DNA of 32,296 nt from Pseudomonadota bacterium. Lineage in GTDB: Bacteria; Pseudomonadota; Gammaproteobacteria; Pseudomonadales; Oleiphilaceae. A program made the translations under genes and the position numbers. Location: contig PDPE01000017.1 in assembly GCA_002747395.1 (NCBI GenBank), positions 1 through 32,296 of the forward strand. The letters are read 5' to 3'. The notes under the pieces are model-generated. The model was not told the origin of the DNA, did no database searches, and saw only the letters and a list, made by a program, of their open reading frames with translations. This document shows, one piece after another, positions 26,226 through 32,296 of this stretch (positions are counted from its first letter, which is position 1; each line of letters starts with the position of its first letter).

Positions 26226-29063
26226 TCAAGCGAACTGCCGGGTCTCGCCCTCACCATCGACGTTTTCAATACAGCGGCCACACAACTCGGGGTGAACCTC
26301 GCTCCTGCCCACTTCTTCCCGATGATGCCAGCAGCGGGTACACTTGCTGTGGCCGGTTTGCCGGATACGGACTTTCAAACCTTCCACTTCTTCAATGACT
26401 GCAGCCTCTGCCGAGCCCTCGTCAGACAGCCCACACACATTCGCTCTGGAGGTGATCAACACAAAGCGTAACTCTTCGCCGAGCGCCTCGAGCCGCTCCT
26501 TCAGGTCACCCTCACAATATAAATCCACCTCGGCAGACAACGAACCTTTTACCACTCCCTGATTACGTGCCTGTTCGATTTGCCTGTTCACGGCGTTTTT
26601 CACACCCATGACGGTTTCCCAGTAGTCTCTTCCCATGGGTTCATCGGCAGACAGTACCGGCAGGTCTTCGTACCAGGTTTCCAGCATGACAAACTCGCCG
26701 CGTTTACCCGGAATGGCCTGCCAGATTTCTTCTGCGGTAAAACTGAGAATCGGTGACATCCAGCGCACCATCGCTTCAACAATATGGTACAGGGCCGTCT
26801 GACAGGAGCGGCGAGCCCGACTGTCCGGTTTGGTGGTGTACTGACGATCCTTGATAATATCCAGATAAAAACCGCCCAGCTCACTGGTGCAGAAATTGAG
26901 CAGTTTCTGGTAAATCGTCAAAAAGCTGTACGCATCATAAGCGGATTTTATCTCCACATGAAGCTGGTGCGCCCGATCAACCGCCCAGCGATCAAGTACC
27001 AGCATCTGTTCAGGTGCCAGCAGATCCTTCGACGGATCAAAGCCATTCAGGTTGGAGAGCAGAAAACGCGCCGTGTTTCGGATACGCCGGTAGGCATCTG
27101 CCGTTCGTTTCAGAATTTCTTCGGAAACGGTCATTTCACCACTGTAATCGGTTGCCGCTACCCATAGACGCAGGATATCCGCGCCCAGTTTGTTCATCAC
27201 TTCCTGGGGAGCAATCACATTGCCCAGTGACTTGGACATTTTTCGGCCATCACCATCAACAGTAAAACCATGGGTCAGCACCTGCTTGTAGGGGGCCTGA
27301 TTATTAATGGCAATACCGGTTTTCAATGAGGACTGAAACCAGCCACGGTGCTGATCAGAACCTTCAAGATACAGGTCTGCCGGATATTGGCCCAGTTCTT
27401 CACGCTGGCGCAATACAGCAGAGTGGGTCACGCCGGAGTCAAACCACACGTCCAGAGTATCCGTCACCTTGCTGTAATTTTCGGCTTCATCACCCAGCAA
27501 CTCTTCAGGTTCCAGGTCAAACCAGGCATCAATACCACTCTGCTCTATTCGTCTGGCCACCTCTTCAATCAGACGACCGGTTTCCGGGTGAAGCTCCTGG
27601 GTTTGCCTGTGCACAAACAGGGTGATAGGCACGCCCCAGGTGCGCTGCCGGGAAATACACCAGTCCGGGCTTTGTTCCAGCATGGATTCGATTCGGCTCT
27701 GCCCCCAGCCCGGTATCCACTTCACCCCTTTTACCGCTTCAAGTGCTGCGTCTTTCAGGCCATTTTTATCCATGCTGATAAACCACTGTGGTGTGGCCCG
27801 GTAGATCAGTGGCGTTTTGGTTCTCCAGCAATGGGGGTAACTGTGGCTGAAGCTCTTTTTGTAAACCAGGCGCTTGTGCTGATCCAGCACTTCAATGACC
27901 TTTTCATCGACCCTGTAAACATGATCGCCGGCAAACTGCTCTGCATGCTCTTTAAACACGCCGTTTTCATCCAGCAGATTCAGGGTGCCGATGCCGTAGG
28001 CCTGACCCACGTAAAAATCCTCGACACCATGATCCGGTGCGGTATGTACAGCACCGGTACCTGCTTCTGTGGTGACATGATCACCCAGAATCACCGGCAC
28101 CAGCCTGGTTTCATAGAAAGGATGAACCAGCTTCTGGTGTTCCAGCGCCTTGCCGGTACACTTGCCCACCACGCGGTAGTCATCAATGCCGTAGCGCTCC
28201 ATGACTTCAGGCAGCATGGCTTCCGCGATCAACATTCGCTCCCTGCCAAACCCGGCATCACACTCAACCAGGTCATACACCAGCCCGGCATTCAGGGATA
28301 CCGCCTGGTTGGCAGGCAGGGTCCAGGGTGTGGTCGTCCAGATAACAATGGAGGTCGGCCCTTCGCCTTCGGGCGTTTGCAAATCGAAGCGGGACAAAAA
28401 CTCCGCTTCATCCGACGGCGAAAAACGAATATCAATGGCAATGGACGTTTTATCCTGATATTCCACCTCGGCTTCCGCCAGTGCAGACCCGCCCACCACA
28501 CTCCAGTAGACCGGCTTGAAGCCACGGTGCAAATGCCCGTTCTCGATAATCCTGCCCAGTGAACGAACAATATCGGCCTCAAATTTGAAGTCCATGGTCA
28601 GGTAAGGTTTGTCCCACTCGCCCAGCACACCCAGACGAATAAAATCCGCCTTTTGACCCTTGATCTGTTTGGCCGCATATTCACGACAGGCCTTGCGAAA
28701 GGATTTATAGTCCACCTTGACACCGGCCTTGCCCAGTTTTTTCTCGACATTGTGCTCGATGGGCAGGCCGTGGCAATCCCAACCGGGAACGTATGGCGCG
28801 TCCATACCCGCCATGTTTCTGGATTTCACAATGATATCTTTAAGAATTTTGTTAACAGCGTGGCCAATGTGAATACTTCCATTGGCATAGGGAGGCCCGT
28901 CATGAAGAATAAACTTTTCCTGACCCGCTCTCAGCTCACGGATTTTCTGATAGACCCTTTTTTCCTGCCAGACTTTCAGCATGACCGGCTCTCGTTGCGC
29001 CAGGCTGGCTTTCATTGGGAATGAGGTTGCAGGTAGATTTAACGTATGTTTGTAGTCACTCAT
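26226..29063 (-). CDS. ileS: Isoleucyl-tRNA synthetase
   Basis: Charges tRNA-Ile, with editing of valine. Class I signature HIGH is at 65-68 ([11 protein letters not shown]) and KMSKS at about 608-612 ([10 protein letters not shown]). The CP1 editing domain lies between them, with the [16 protein letters not shown] motif. The C-terminal zinc module is intact: CTRCWHH then CGRC. The length of 945 is normal, so this is the bacterial type rather than the longer mupirocin-resistant form. The start [11 protein letters not shown] is typical. It lies downstream of ribF, with a tandem repeat in the 169-nt gap, and upstream of lspA. Confidence 0.97.
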   Translation of the reverse strand: MSDYKHTLNLPATSFPMKASLAQREPVMLKVWQEKRVYQKIRELRAGQEKFILHDGPPYANGSIHIGHAVNKILKDIIVKSRNMAGMDAPYVPGWDCHGLPIEHNVEKKLGKAGVKVDYKSFRKACREYAAKQIKGQKADFIRLGVLGEWDKPYLTMDFKFEADIVRSLGRIIENGHLHRGFKPVYWSVVGGSALAEAEVEYQDKTSIAIDIRFSPSDEAEFLSRFDLQTPEGEGPTSIVIWTTTPWTLPANQAVSLNAGLVYDLVECDAGFGRERMLIAEAMLPEVMERYGIDDYRVVGKCTGKALEHQKLVHPFYETRLVPVILGDHVTTEAGTGAVHTAPDHGVEDFYVGQAYGIGTLNLLDENGVFKEHAEQFAGDHVYRVDEKVIEVLDQHKRLVYKKSFSHSYPHCWRTKTPLIYRATPQWFISMDKNGLKDAALEAVKGVKWIPGWGQSRIESMLEQSPDWCISRQRTWGVPITLFVHRQTQELHPETGRLIEEVARRIEQSGIDAWFDLEPEELLGDEAENYSKVTDTLDVWFDSGVTHSAVLRQREELGQYPADLYLEGSDQHRGWFQSSLKTGIAINNQAPYKQVLTHGFTVDGDGRKMSKSLGNVIAPQEVMNKLGADILRLWVAATDYSGEMTVSEEILKRTADAYRRIRNTARFLLSNLNGFDPSKDLLAPEQMLVLDRWAVDRAHQLHVEIKSAYDAYSFLTIYQKLLNFCTSELGGFYLDIIKDRQYTTKPDSRARRSCQTALYHIVEAMVRWMSPILSFTAEEIWQAIPGKRGEFVMLETWYEDLPVLSADEPMGRDYWETVMGVKNAVNRQIEQARNQGVVKGSLSAEVDLYCEGDLKERLEALGEELRFVLITSRANVCGLSDEGSAEAAVIEEVEGLKVRIRQTGHSKCTRCWHHREEVGRSEVHPELCGRCIENVDGEGETRQFA

Positions 29064-29092
29064 TTTCGATTCACTTTTGTTGCTACGCTGTT

Positions 29093-29147
29093 GTTAATAA
29101 AGTGTTAATAAGGCGTTAAAATACTGTTAATAAAGCGTTAATAACGT
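29093..29147. repeat. Five-copy 11-bp tandem repeat between ribF and ileS
   Basis: Five adjacent 11-bp units of pattern GTTAATAANGN start at 29093, 29104, 29115, 29126 and 29137; the middle one is the most diverged. An 11-bp period is close to one helical turn, so all copies face one side of the DNA, as iterons or operators do. It is 30 nt from the ileS start codon, inside its leader or promoter. Confidence 0.85.
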
Positions 29148-29232
29148 ATTGGTATATCGCTGGTATGGCATTAACAGATTGTTATCATCTGTGTTATCAA
29201 ACCGGACAATCACTGTCAGCCTTTCCCCCGGC

Positions 29233-30213
29233 TTACCCGGCAAGACCGGCACAAAGCTCCCTGGCCTGTGCGATATCCCGCTCTATCTGCAGCTTTAGCG
29301 AGGCGATACCGTCAAATTTGATTTCGCTCCTGAGCCATTGCAGAAAGGCCACCTGAATATGCTGCCCGTAGAGTTCGCCACCCGAGTCCTGTACGGAAAA
29401 ATCGAACAAATGCACTTCCAGTGACGGAGCAATACCCTTGACGGTCGGGCGCATGCCAATATTGGCCACACCAAACCAGGCCCTTTCCTGTCCGGCAGTG
29501 CAGTAATAATTATGTTTGCCCACCAGACGAACCCGGACAGCAAACACACCCTGAAGTGGAAGCACCTTGCGCCCCGGGGCGACATTTGCCGTGGGCACGC
29601 CCAGCTGTCGTCCCAGTTTTTGCCCATGAACCACACAACCGGTAATGGAATACGGGTACCCGAGCAATGCTTCCACCAGCCTGAACTGATGCTGTTCCAA
29701 TGCCACTCTGACCCTGGAACTGCTAACCCTCTCACCTTCGACAATGACAGTCCGGGTATTTTCCACCGAGAAGCCCTGACGCTCACCCGCCTGTTGAAGC
29801 ATGGAGAAATCACCCTTTCGGTCGCAACCAAAACGGAAGTCATCACCGACAACAAGATGCTTCAGTGCCAGCTTGTCCACCAGAATCTGCTGCACAAACT
29901 CTGCCGCCGACAGACTTCTCAGGCGTTCATTAAACTGAAGACAGAGCACAACATCGATATTCTGCCGGGCAAGATGAGACAGTTTTTCCCGGAAGCGCAT
30001 CAGTCTGGAAGGAACATCACCCTGGCTGAAATACTCTCTGGGCTGAGGCTCAAACACCATCACAACCGAGGGCACTCCCCTGGCAGCGGCGACCGCCTTG
30101 ACCTGGCTCAGTATTTTCTGGTGCCCCTTGTGTACCCCGTCAAAATTGCCGATTGTTGCAACACACCCGTTCGAAAAGGGTGTCAGGTTGTGCAACCCCC
30201 TGATTAGCCTCAT
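29233..30213 (-). CDS. ribF: Bifunctional riboflavin kinase / FAD synthetase
   Basis: Phosphorylates riboflavin to FMN, then adenylates FMN to FAD. The N-terminal adenylyltransferase domain has the GNFDGVHKGHQ motif (about 23-33) and FVVGDDFRFGCDRKGD-like segment VVGDDFRFGCDRKGDF. The VSSSRVR motif follows at about 162-170, and the C-terminal kinase domain has GRQLGVPTANV and a GxLYGxxI-type GELYGQHI segment. The 326-residue length is slightly above average. It is the last conserved gene of the block; the usual neighbour murJ does not follow on the start side, where a toxin-antitoxin locus begins instead. The Shine-Dalgarno is weak. Confidence 0.95.
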   Translation of the reverse strand: MRLIRGLHNLTPFSNGCVATIGNFDGVHKGHQKILSQVKAVAAARGVPSVVMVFEPQPREYFSQGDVPSRLMRFREKLSHLARQNIDVVLCLQFNERLRSLSAAEFVQQILVDKLALKHLVVGDDFRFGCDRKGDFSMLQQAGERQGFSVENTRTVIVEGERVSSSRVRVALEQHQFRLVEALLGYPYSITGCVVHGQKLGRQLGVPTANVAPGRKVLPLQGVFAVRVRLVGKHNYYCTAGQERAWFGVANIGMRPTVKGIAPSLEVHLFDFSVQDSGGELYGQHIQVAFLQWLRSEIKFDGIASLKLQIERDIAQARELCAGLAG

Positions 30214-30263
30214 TCAACTGCCCGTTTTGACAAAAGCGCGATTATATAACAGTCAGCTCTGGC

Positions 30264-30292
30264 TTGATAGCACTGGCGCATTCTCTTATCCT
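30264..30292 (+). promoter_or_regulatory. Promoter of the toxin-antitoxin locus
   Basis: TTGATA (30264-30269), a 17-nt spacer and TATCCT (30287-30292) make a good sigma-70 promoter. Transcription would start about 30298-30300, inside the 17-bp direct repeat that follows, so the repeat is a natural operator for autorepression. Confidence 0.6.
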
Positions 30293-30294
30293 AT

Positions 30295-30328
30295 TTTATA
30301 CAGCAGCAAAGTTTATACAGTGGCAAAA
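30295..30328. repeat. 17-bp direct repeat, candidate antitoxin operator
   Basis: Two adjacent 17-bp units (30295-30311 and 30312-30328) share TTTATACAG and a CAAA core, 14 of 17 bases alike. They overlap the predicted transcription start of the antitoxin gene 45 nt upstream of its ATG, where RelB/ParD-type proteins usually bind. Binding is inferred only from position. Confidence 0.55.
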
Positions 30329-30372
30329 ACCGTTGGCATAACCACCAGCGTCTGACCTGGAGAGACACCCCC

Positions 30373-30552
30373 ATGCAAGCTGCCAAACAGGACGCTCTGG
30401 GCACAATCAACCAGGCACCCGAGAATGCCGATATGGAAGAAATCATGTATCGGCTTTACGTACTCGATAAAATCCGTAAAGGGCAGGAAGCCATAGAACG
30501 CGGAGAGACTCTGACCAGCGATGAGCTGAAGCGGGATATTGATTCGTGGTGA
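30373..30552 (+). CDS. RelB-like antitoxin of a type II toxin-antitoxin pair
   Basis: The 59-residue product resembles the small antitoxins that pair with ParE/RelE-type toxins: EEIMYRLYVLDKIRKGQEAIERGETLTSDELKRDIDSW is the C-terminal helix-loop-helix that wraps the toxin. The first 20 residues are short, with no clear ribbon-helix-helix or helix-turn-helix, so it is not certain that this protein alone binds the operator. GGAGAG lies 10 nt before the ATG at 30373. Its stop codon overlaps the toxin start (GTGGTGA), the classical arrangement. The short length and lack of a family name make the exact antitoxin class uncertain. Confidence 0.75.
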   Translation: MQAAKQDALGTINQAPENADMEEIMYRLYVLDKIRKGQEAIERGETLTSDELKRDIDSW

Positions 30553-30881
30553 TCTGGACGAAGCCCGCCAGAGCTGACTTAACACATATCCATGATTTTA
30601 TTGCTGAAGACTCCAGACACTACGCCAAAAAAGTCGCCCGGGAGATTCGTGAGAAGACCGACATTCTGAACGAGCTACCCAATGCCGGGAAAATGGTGTC
30701 AGAAATCGGCAAATCCGAGATTATAAGCAGCGAGATTTTGCGCCGGATGATTTGCCTTAACCCGGATATAACGAAGCCCCGCAAATATCGAGCTTGCATA
30801 ATAAAATTGCTTTGTTCGCTCATGTCCGTTCCCTGGTGGTCAACGTGTAAATTCGCGCCTTGTTTTTTCCTGTGGCTGTAA
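30546..30881 (+). CDS. ParE/RelE-family toxin with a foreign or frameshifted C-terminus
   Basis: Residues 1 to about 60 (IWTKPARADLTHIHDFIAED, then HYAKKVAREIREKTDILNELPNAGKMVSEIG) are good ParE-type toxin sequence. After about residue 62 the expected beta-strand tail (tyrosine/arginine-rich, ending near residue 95-100) is missing, replaced by a cysteine- and tryptophan-rich tail to residue 111 that resembles no toxin. A frame two bases over (near 30800-30848) reads NKIALFAHVRSLVVNV before a stop, so indels or a recombined end are possible. Starts with GTG, overlapping the antitoxin stop. The last 62 nt run antisense into the 3' end of fic. Probably inactive. Confidence 0.6.
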   Translation: MVIWTKPARADLTHIHDFIAEDSRHYAKKVAREIREKTDILNELPNAGKMVSEIGKSEIISSEILRRMICLNPDITKPRKYRACIIKLLCSLMSVPWWSTCKFAPCFFLWL

Positions 30882-31827
30882 GCAACCCGCAATCGACCAG
30901 GCTTTTAAGGTAACGCCTGACTGTGGCTGGCGATTTATCCAGCAATTTTTGCGCCTGTTGGTTGGTGATATGGGGGTGTTGCTGTAAATAATCAGCTATG
31001 TATTGATACGCGATCTGTTCATTAGTGGATAGTTTATCGCTCGCTATATCGCTCGTTTTATCGCTCGTTTGCTTGAGCGGGTAGTTTTCGATGGTTTGTA
31101 AAATAACCGATAGAATAAACTCAATAAAAACCGTCGAATCGTTATGGGCATCTGCTTGCGCCAGCGTCGCGTAATAATCAGCCTGATGCCGATACACCAT
31201 GGTTTCAATTGGCAACCAGGCAAATACGGGGTTATCAGCACTGAGTAACACGGTTTGCCACAAGCGCCCCATTCTGCCATTACCATCGGCAAATGGGTGA
31301 ATCACTTCAACTTCATAGTGCATCACACAGCTTTTAATTAACGCTGGAGTATCGTCCTGCCTGGCCCAGGCGAACAAATCAGCAACCAGGCCTGGCACAA
31401 ACTCGGGTCTGGCTCCAATATGCATCACTTTACCTTGAGCGTTAAAAATACCAACATCACCTTTGCGAAATTGTCCGGCATTATCAATCAGGCTCCGCAT
31501 CATTAAATGATGTGATTGTAGAAAATCTTCAACACAATAGGGCGATAAATTCGGGATGTTTTCGTAAGCGTCGAAAGCGTTCTTAACTTCCTGAATTTCC
31601 CTTGGTTCTCCCAGTACCTGGCGGCCATTGATAATATCTGTAACCTGCTCCAGGCTCATTGAATTGTTTTCGATGGCTAGTGACGCCTGAATGGAACGTA
31701 ACCGGTTGTTTTTTCGCAGGTGCAGATTTTGCGCATACGCCACCTGTAATTGCCCGATTTTTTCGGCAATTTTTACCATTAGATTTAGTGCAGCATTGGT
31801 GATAGTGAAGGGTGGTTTTTGCATCAT
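30820..31827 (-). CDS. fic: Fic domain protein with N-terminal inhibitory helix and C-terminal winged helix
   Basis: Fic enzymes transfer AMP or another phosphate-containing group from nucleotides to target hydroxyls. The core motif H-x-F-x-D-G-N-G-R-x2-R is complete, with H177 and R188. An N-terminal inhibitory motif S49-LAIE53-N54, (S/T)xxxE(G/N), lies before the Fic core, which is the class II arrangement and keeps the enzyme autoinhibited. The C-terminal third (about 255-335) looks like a winged helix-turn-helix (NQQAQKLLDKSPATVRRYLKS). Between them the linker holds three in-frame 12-bp repeats. ATG at 31827 is weakly supported; a second Met follows at once. The 3' end overlaps the aberrant toxin gene antisense. 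Confidence 0.9.
   Translation of the reverse strand: MMQKPPFTITNAALNLMVKIAEKIGQLQVAYAQNLHLRKNNRLRSIQASLAIENNSMSLEQVTDIINGRQVLGEPREIQEVKNAFDAYENIPNLSPYCVEDFLQSHHLMMRSLIDNAGQFRKGDVGIFNAQGKVMHIGARPEFVPGLVADLFAWARQDDTPALIKSCVMHYEVEVIHPFADGNGRMGRLWQTVLLSADNPVFAWLPIETMVYRHQADYYATLAQADAHNDSTVFIEFILSVILQTIENYPLKQTSDKTSDIASDKLSTNEQIAYQYIADYLQQHPHITNQQAQKLLDKSPATVRRYLKSLVDCGLLTATGKNKARIYTLTTRERT
31033..31068. repeat. Three in-frame 12-bp repeats in the Fic linker
   Basis: Three adjacent units of pattern TWTATCGCTCGY (31033-31044, 31045-31056, 31057-31068) encode, on the minus strand, SDKT-like tetrapeptides between the Fic domain and the winged helix. As 12 bp is four codons, a gain or loss of copies changes linker length without a frameshift. 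Confidence 0.75.
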
Positions 31828-31844
31828 TCAAGGACACTATTGTT

Positions 31845-32069
31845 ATGATTTTCGTTGATTACAAGTCTATTTATGCTGCGAATCAGAATAGCTTTTTTCT
31901 ATTGTTGGAACCACAACCAATTCATTTGGTGGAGCTCGTGGAAAAATGGCTCTGGTACGAATCCAGCTATCAAGATCAGATGAGTGTAGAATGCGTTTGG
32001 CTGTGTTCCACATTCACGGTTATTGGCAATTATTTATCGGTATTAAACAGGAAACTTGAGAAGATATGA
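31845..32069 (+). CDS. Small protein of unknown function
   Basis: I do not recognise this 74-residue protein. It has no signal peptide or membrane segment. The middle is helical and acidic-aromatic (VELVEKWLWYESSYQDQ), and there are two cysteines near residue 53. AAGGA lies 11 nt before the ATG at 31845. It starts only 17 nt from the divergent fic start, so its promoter must lie inside fic or be shared, or the annotated start is too early. Its stop overlaps the next gene's ATG (ATGA), so the two are translationally coupled. It could also be the 3' part of a larger gene cut by the arrival of fic. Confidence 0.55.
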   Translation: MIFVDYKSIYAANQNSFFLLLEPQPIHLVELVEKWLWYESSYQDQMSVECVWLCSTFTVIGNYLSVLNRKLEKI

Positions 32070-32296
32070 AATTTAAGAAGATAGTAGCACTCATAATTTG
32101 TGTGGTGATGTTCAGTGGGTGTAATCACAAATACAGCGATGAGCAGAGCAATAGCCAGAGTTGTGCAGATTGCGTCTGGAATAACTCAAGCCAGAAGCTT
32201 GTGTTAACCTGGTTTGGTGGCGGCATTACCGGGCAAACATCCAGAACTGAATATGACCGCGCGGATATCCCATCTGAAATTTTATCTGCCCTGGAG
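32066..32296 (+). CDS. Lipoprotein of unknown function (truncated by the window end)
   Basis: A signal of 18 residues with a lipobox ending FSGC (acylated cysteine at residue 19) marks a lipoprotein. About 58 mature residues are visible: a polar start (HKYSDEQSNSQSCADC), then a conserved-looking beta segment (KLVLTWFGGGITGQTSRTEYDRADIP). The reading frame is open at the window edge, so the C-terminus is missing. The ATG at 32066 overlaps the previous stop by four bases. No function can be inferred from what is visible. Confidence 0.7.
   Translation, partial: MKFKKIVALIICVVMFSGCNHKYSDEQSNSQSCADCVWNNSSQKLVLTWFGGGITGQTSRTEYDRADIPSEILSALE

Noticed and set aside
27348..28562. A 404-codon open frame antisense to ileS
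   Set aside because: It lies wholly opposite a clear conserved gene, has no Shine-Dalgarno and its product resembles nothing; it is a shadow of ileS codon use.

Overview
The window reads as the chromosome of a gammaproteobacterium in the wider Pseudomonas/Oceanospirillales group. The main reason is gene order. The stretch clpB-pgeF-rluD-bamD-pilS-pilR-minor pilins-pilY1-pilE-fkpB-lspA-ileS-ribF follows, from memory, the arrangement known in Pseudomonas aeruginosa, and ilvI-ilvH-ilvC-pssA is also the pseudomonad order. I could not run a search, so the placement is an inference from synteny and protein character.

Layout. Positions 79-4317 (minus strand) carry branched-chain amino acid synthesis (ilvI, ilvH, ilvC) followed by the phospholipid gene pssA, which sits behind an intrinsic-terminator-like hairpin. 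A small exported DUF4124 protein lies on the plus strand at 4801-5244. Then come clpB with a sigma-32-type promoter, pgeF and rluD (5417-9903, minus), and bamD divergently (10059-10928, plus). nadE (11091-11936) is wedged between bamD and the pilus genes. Positions 12197-24273 (plus) are a type IV pilus block: sensor kinase pilS, sigma-54 activator pilR, a GspH-type minor pilin, pilV, pilW, pilX, a small secreted four-cysteine protein, a very large pilY1 adhesin and pilE. A second, inverted fimT (24312-24875) faces pilE. Positions 25033-30213 (minus) hold ribF-ileS-lspA-fkpB. After ribF the conserved order stops and an accessory stretch begins: a RelB-like antitoxin, a ParE-like toxin with an aberrant C-terminus, a Fic protein with a winged-helix tail, and an unrecognised small gene overlapping a truncated lipoprotein gene at the window edge.

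How it works together. PilS/PilR normally control pilin transcription. The minor pilins plus PilY1 form the priming complex and tip of the pilus, and FimT is a candidate DNA-uptake pilin. fkpB, lspA and bamD are envelope-biogenesis functions. The small protein between pilX and pilY1 is the least explained gene: its four cysteines are spaced exactly 11 residues apart (residues 55, 66, 77, 88).

A second theme is structural. Many gaps between genes carry their own short, degenerate tandem repeat (period 11-20 bp, 2-6 copies, a different sequence at each site). Some run into gene ends or starts: the nadE stop codon, the pgeF stop codon, and a duplicated Shine-Dalgarno/ATG in front of fkpB. I saw no tRNA, rRNA, CRISPR array or intact insertion sequence.
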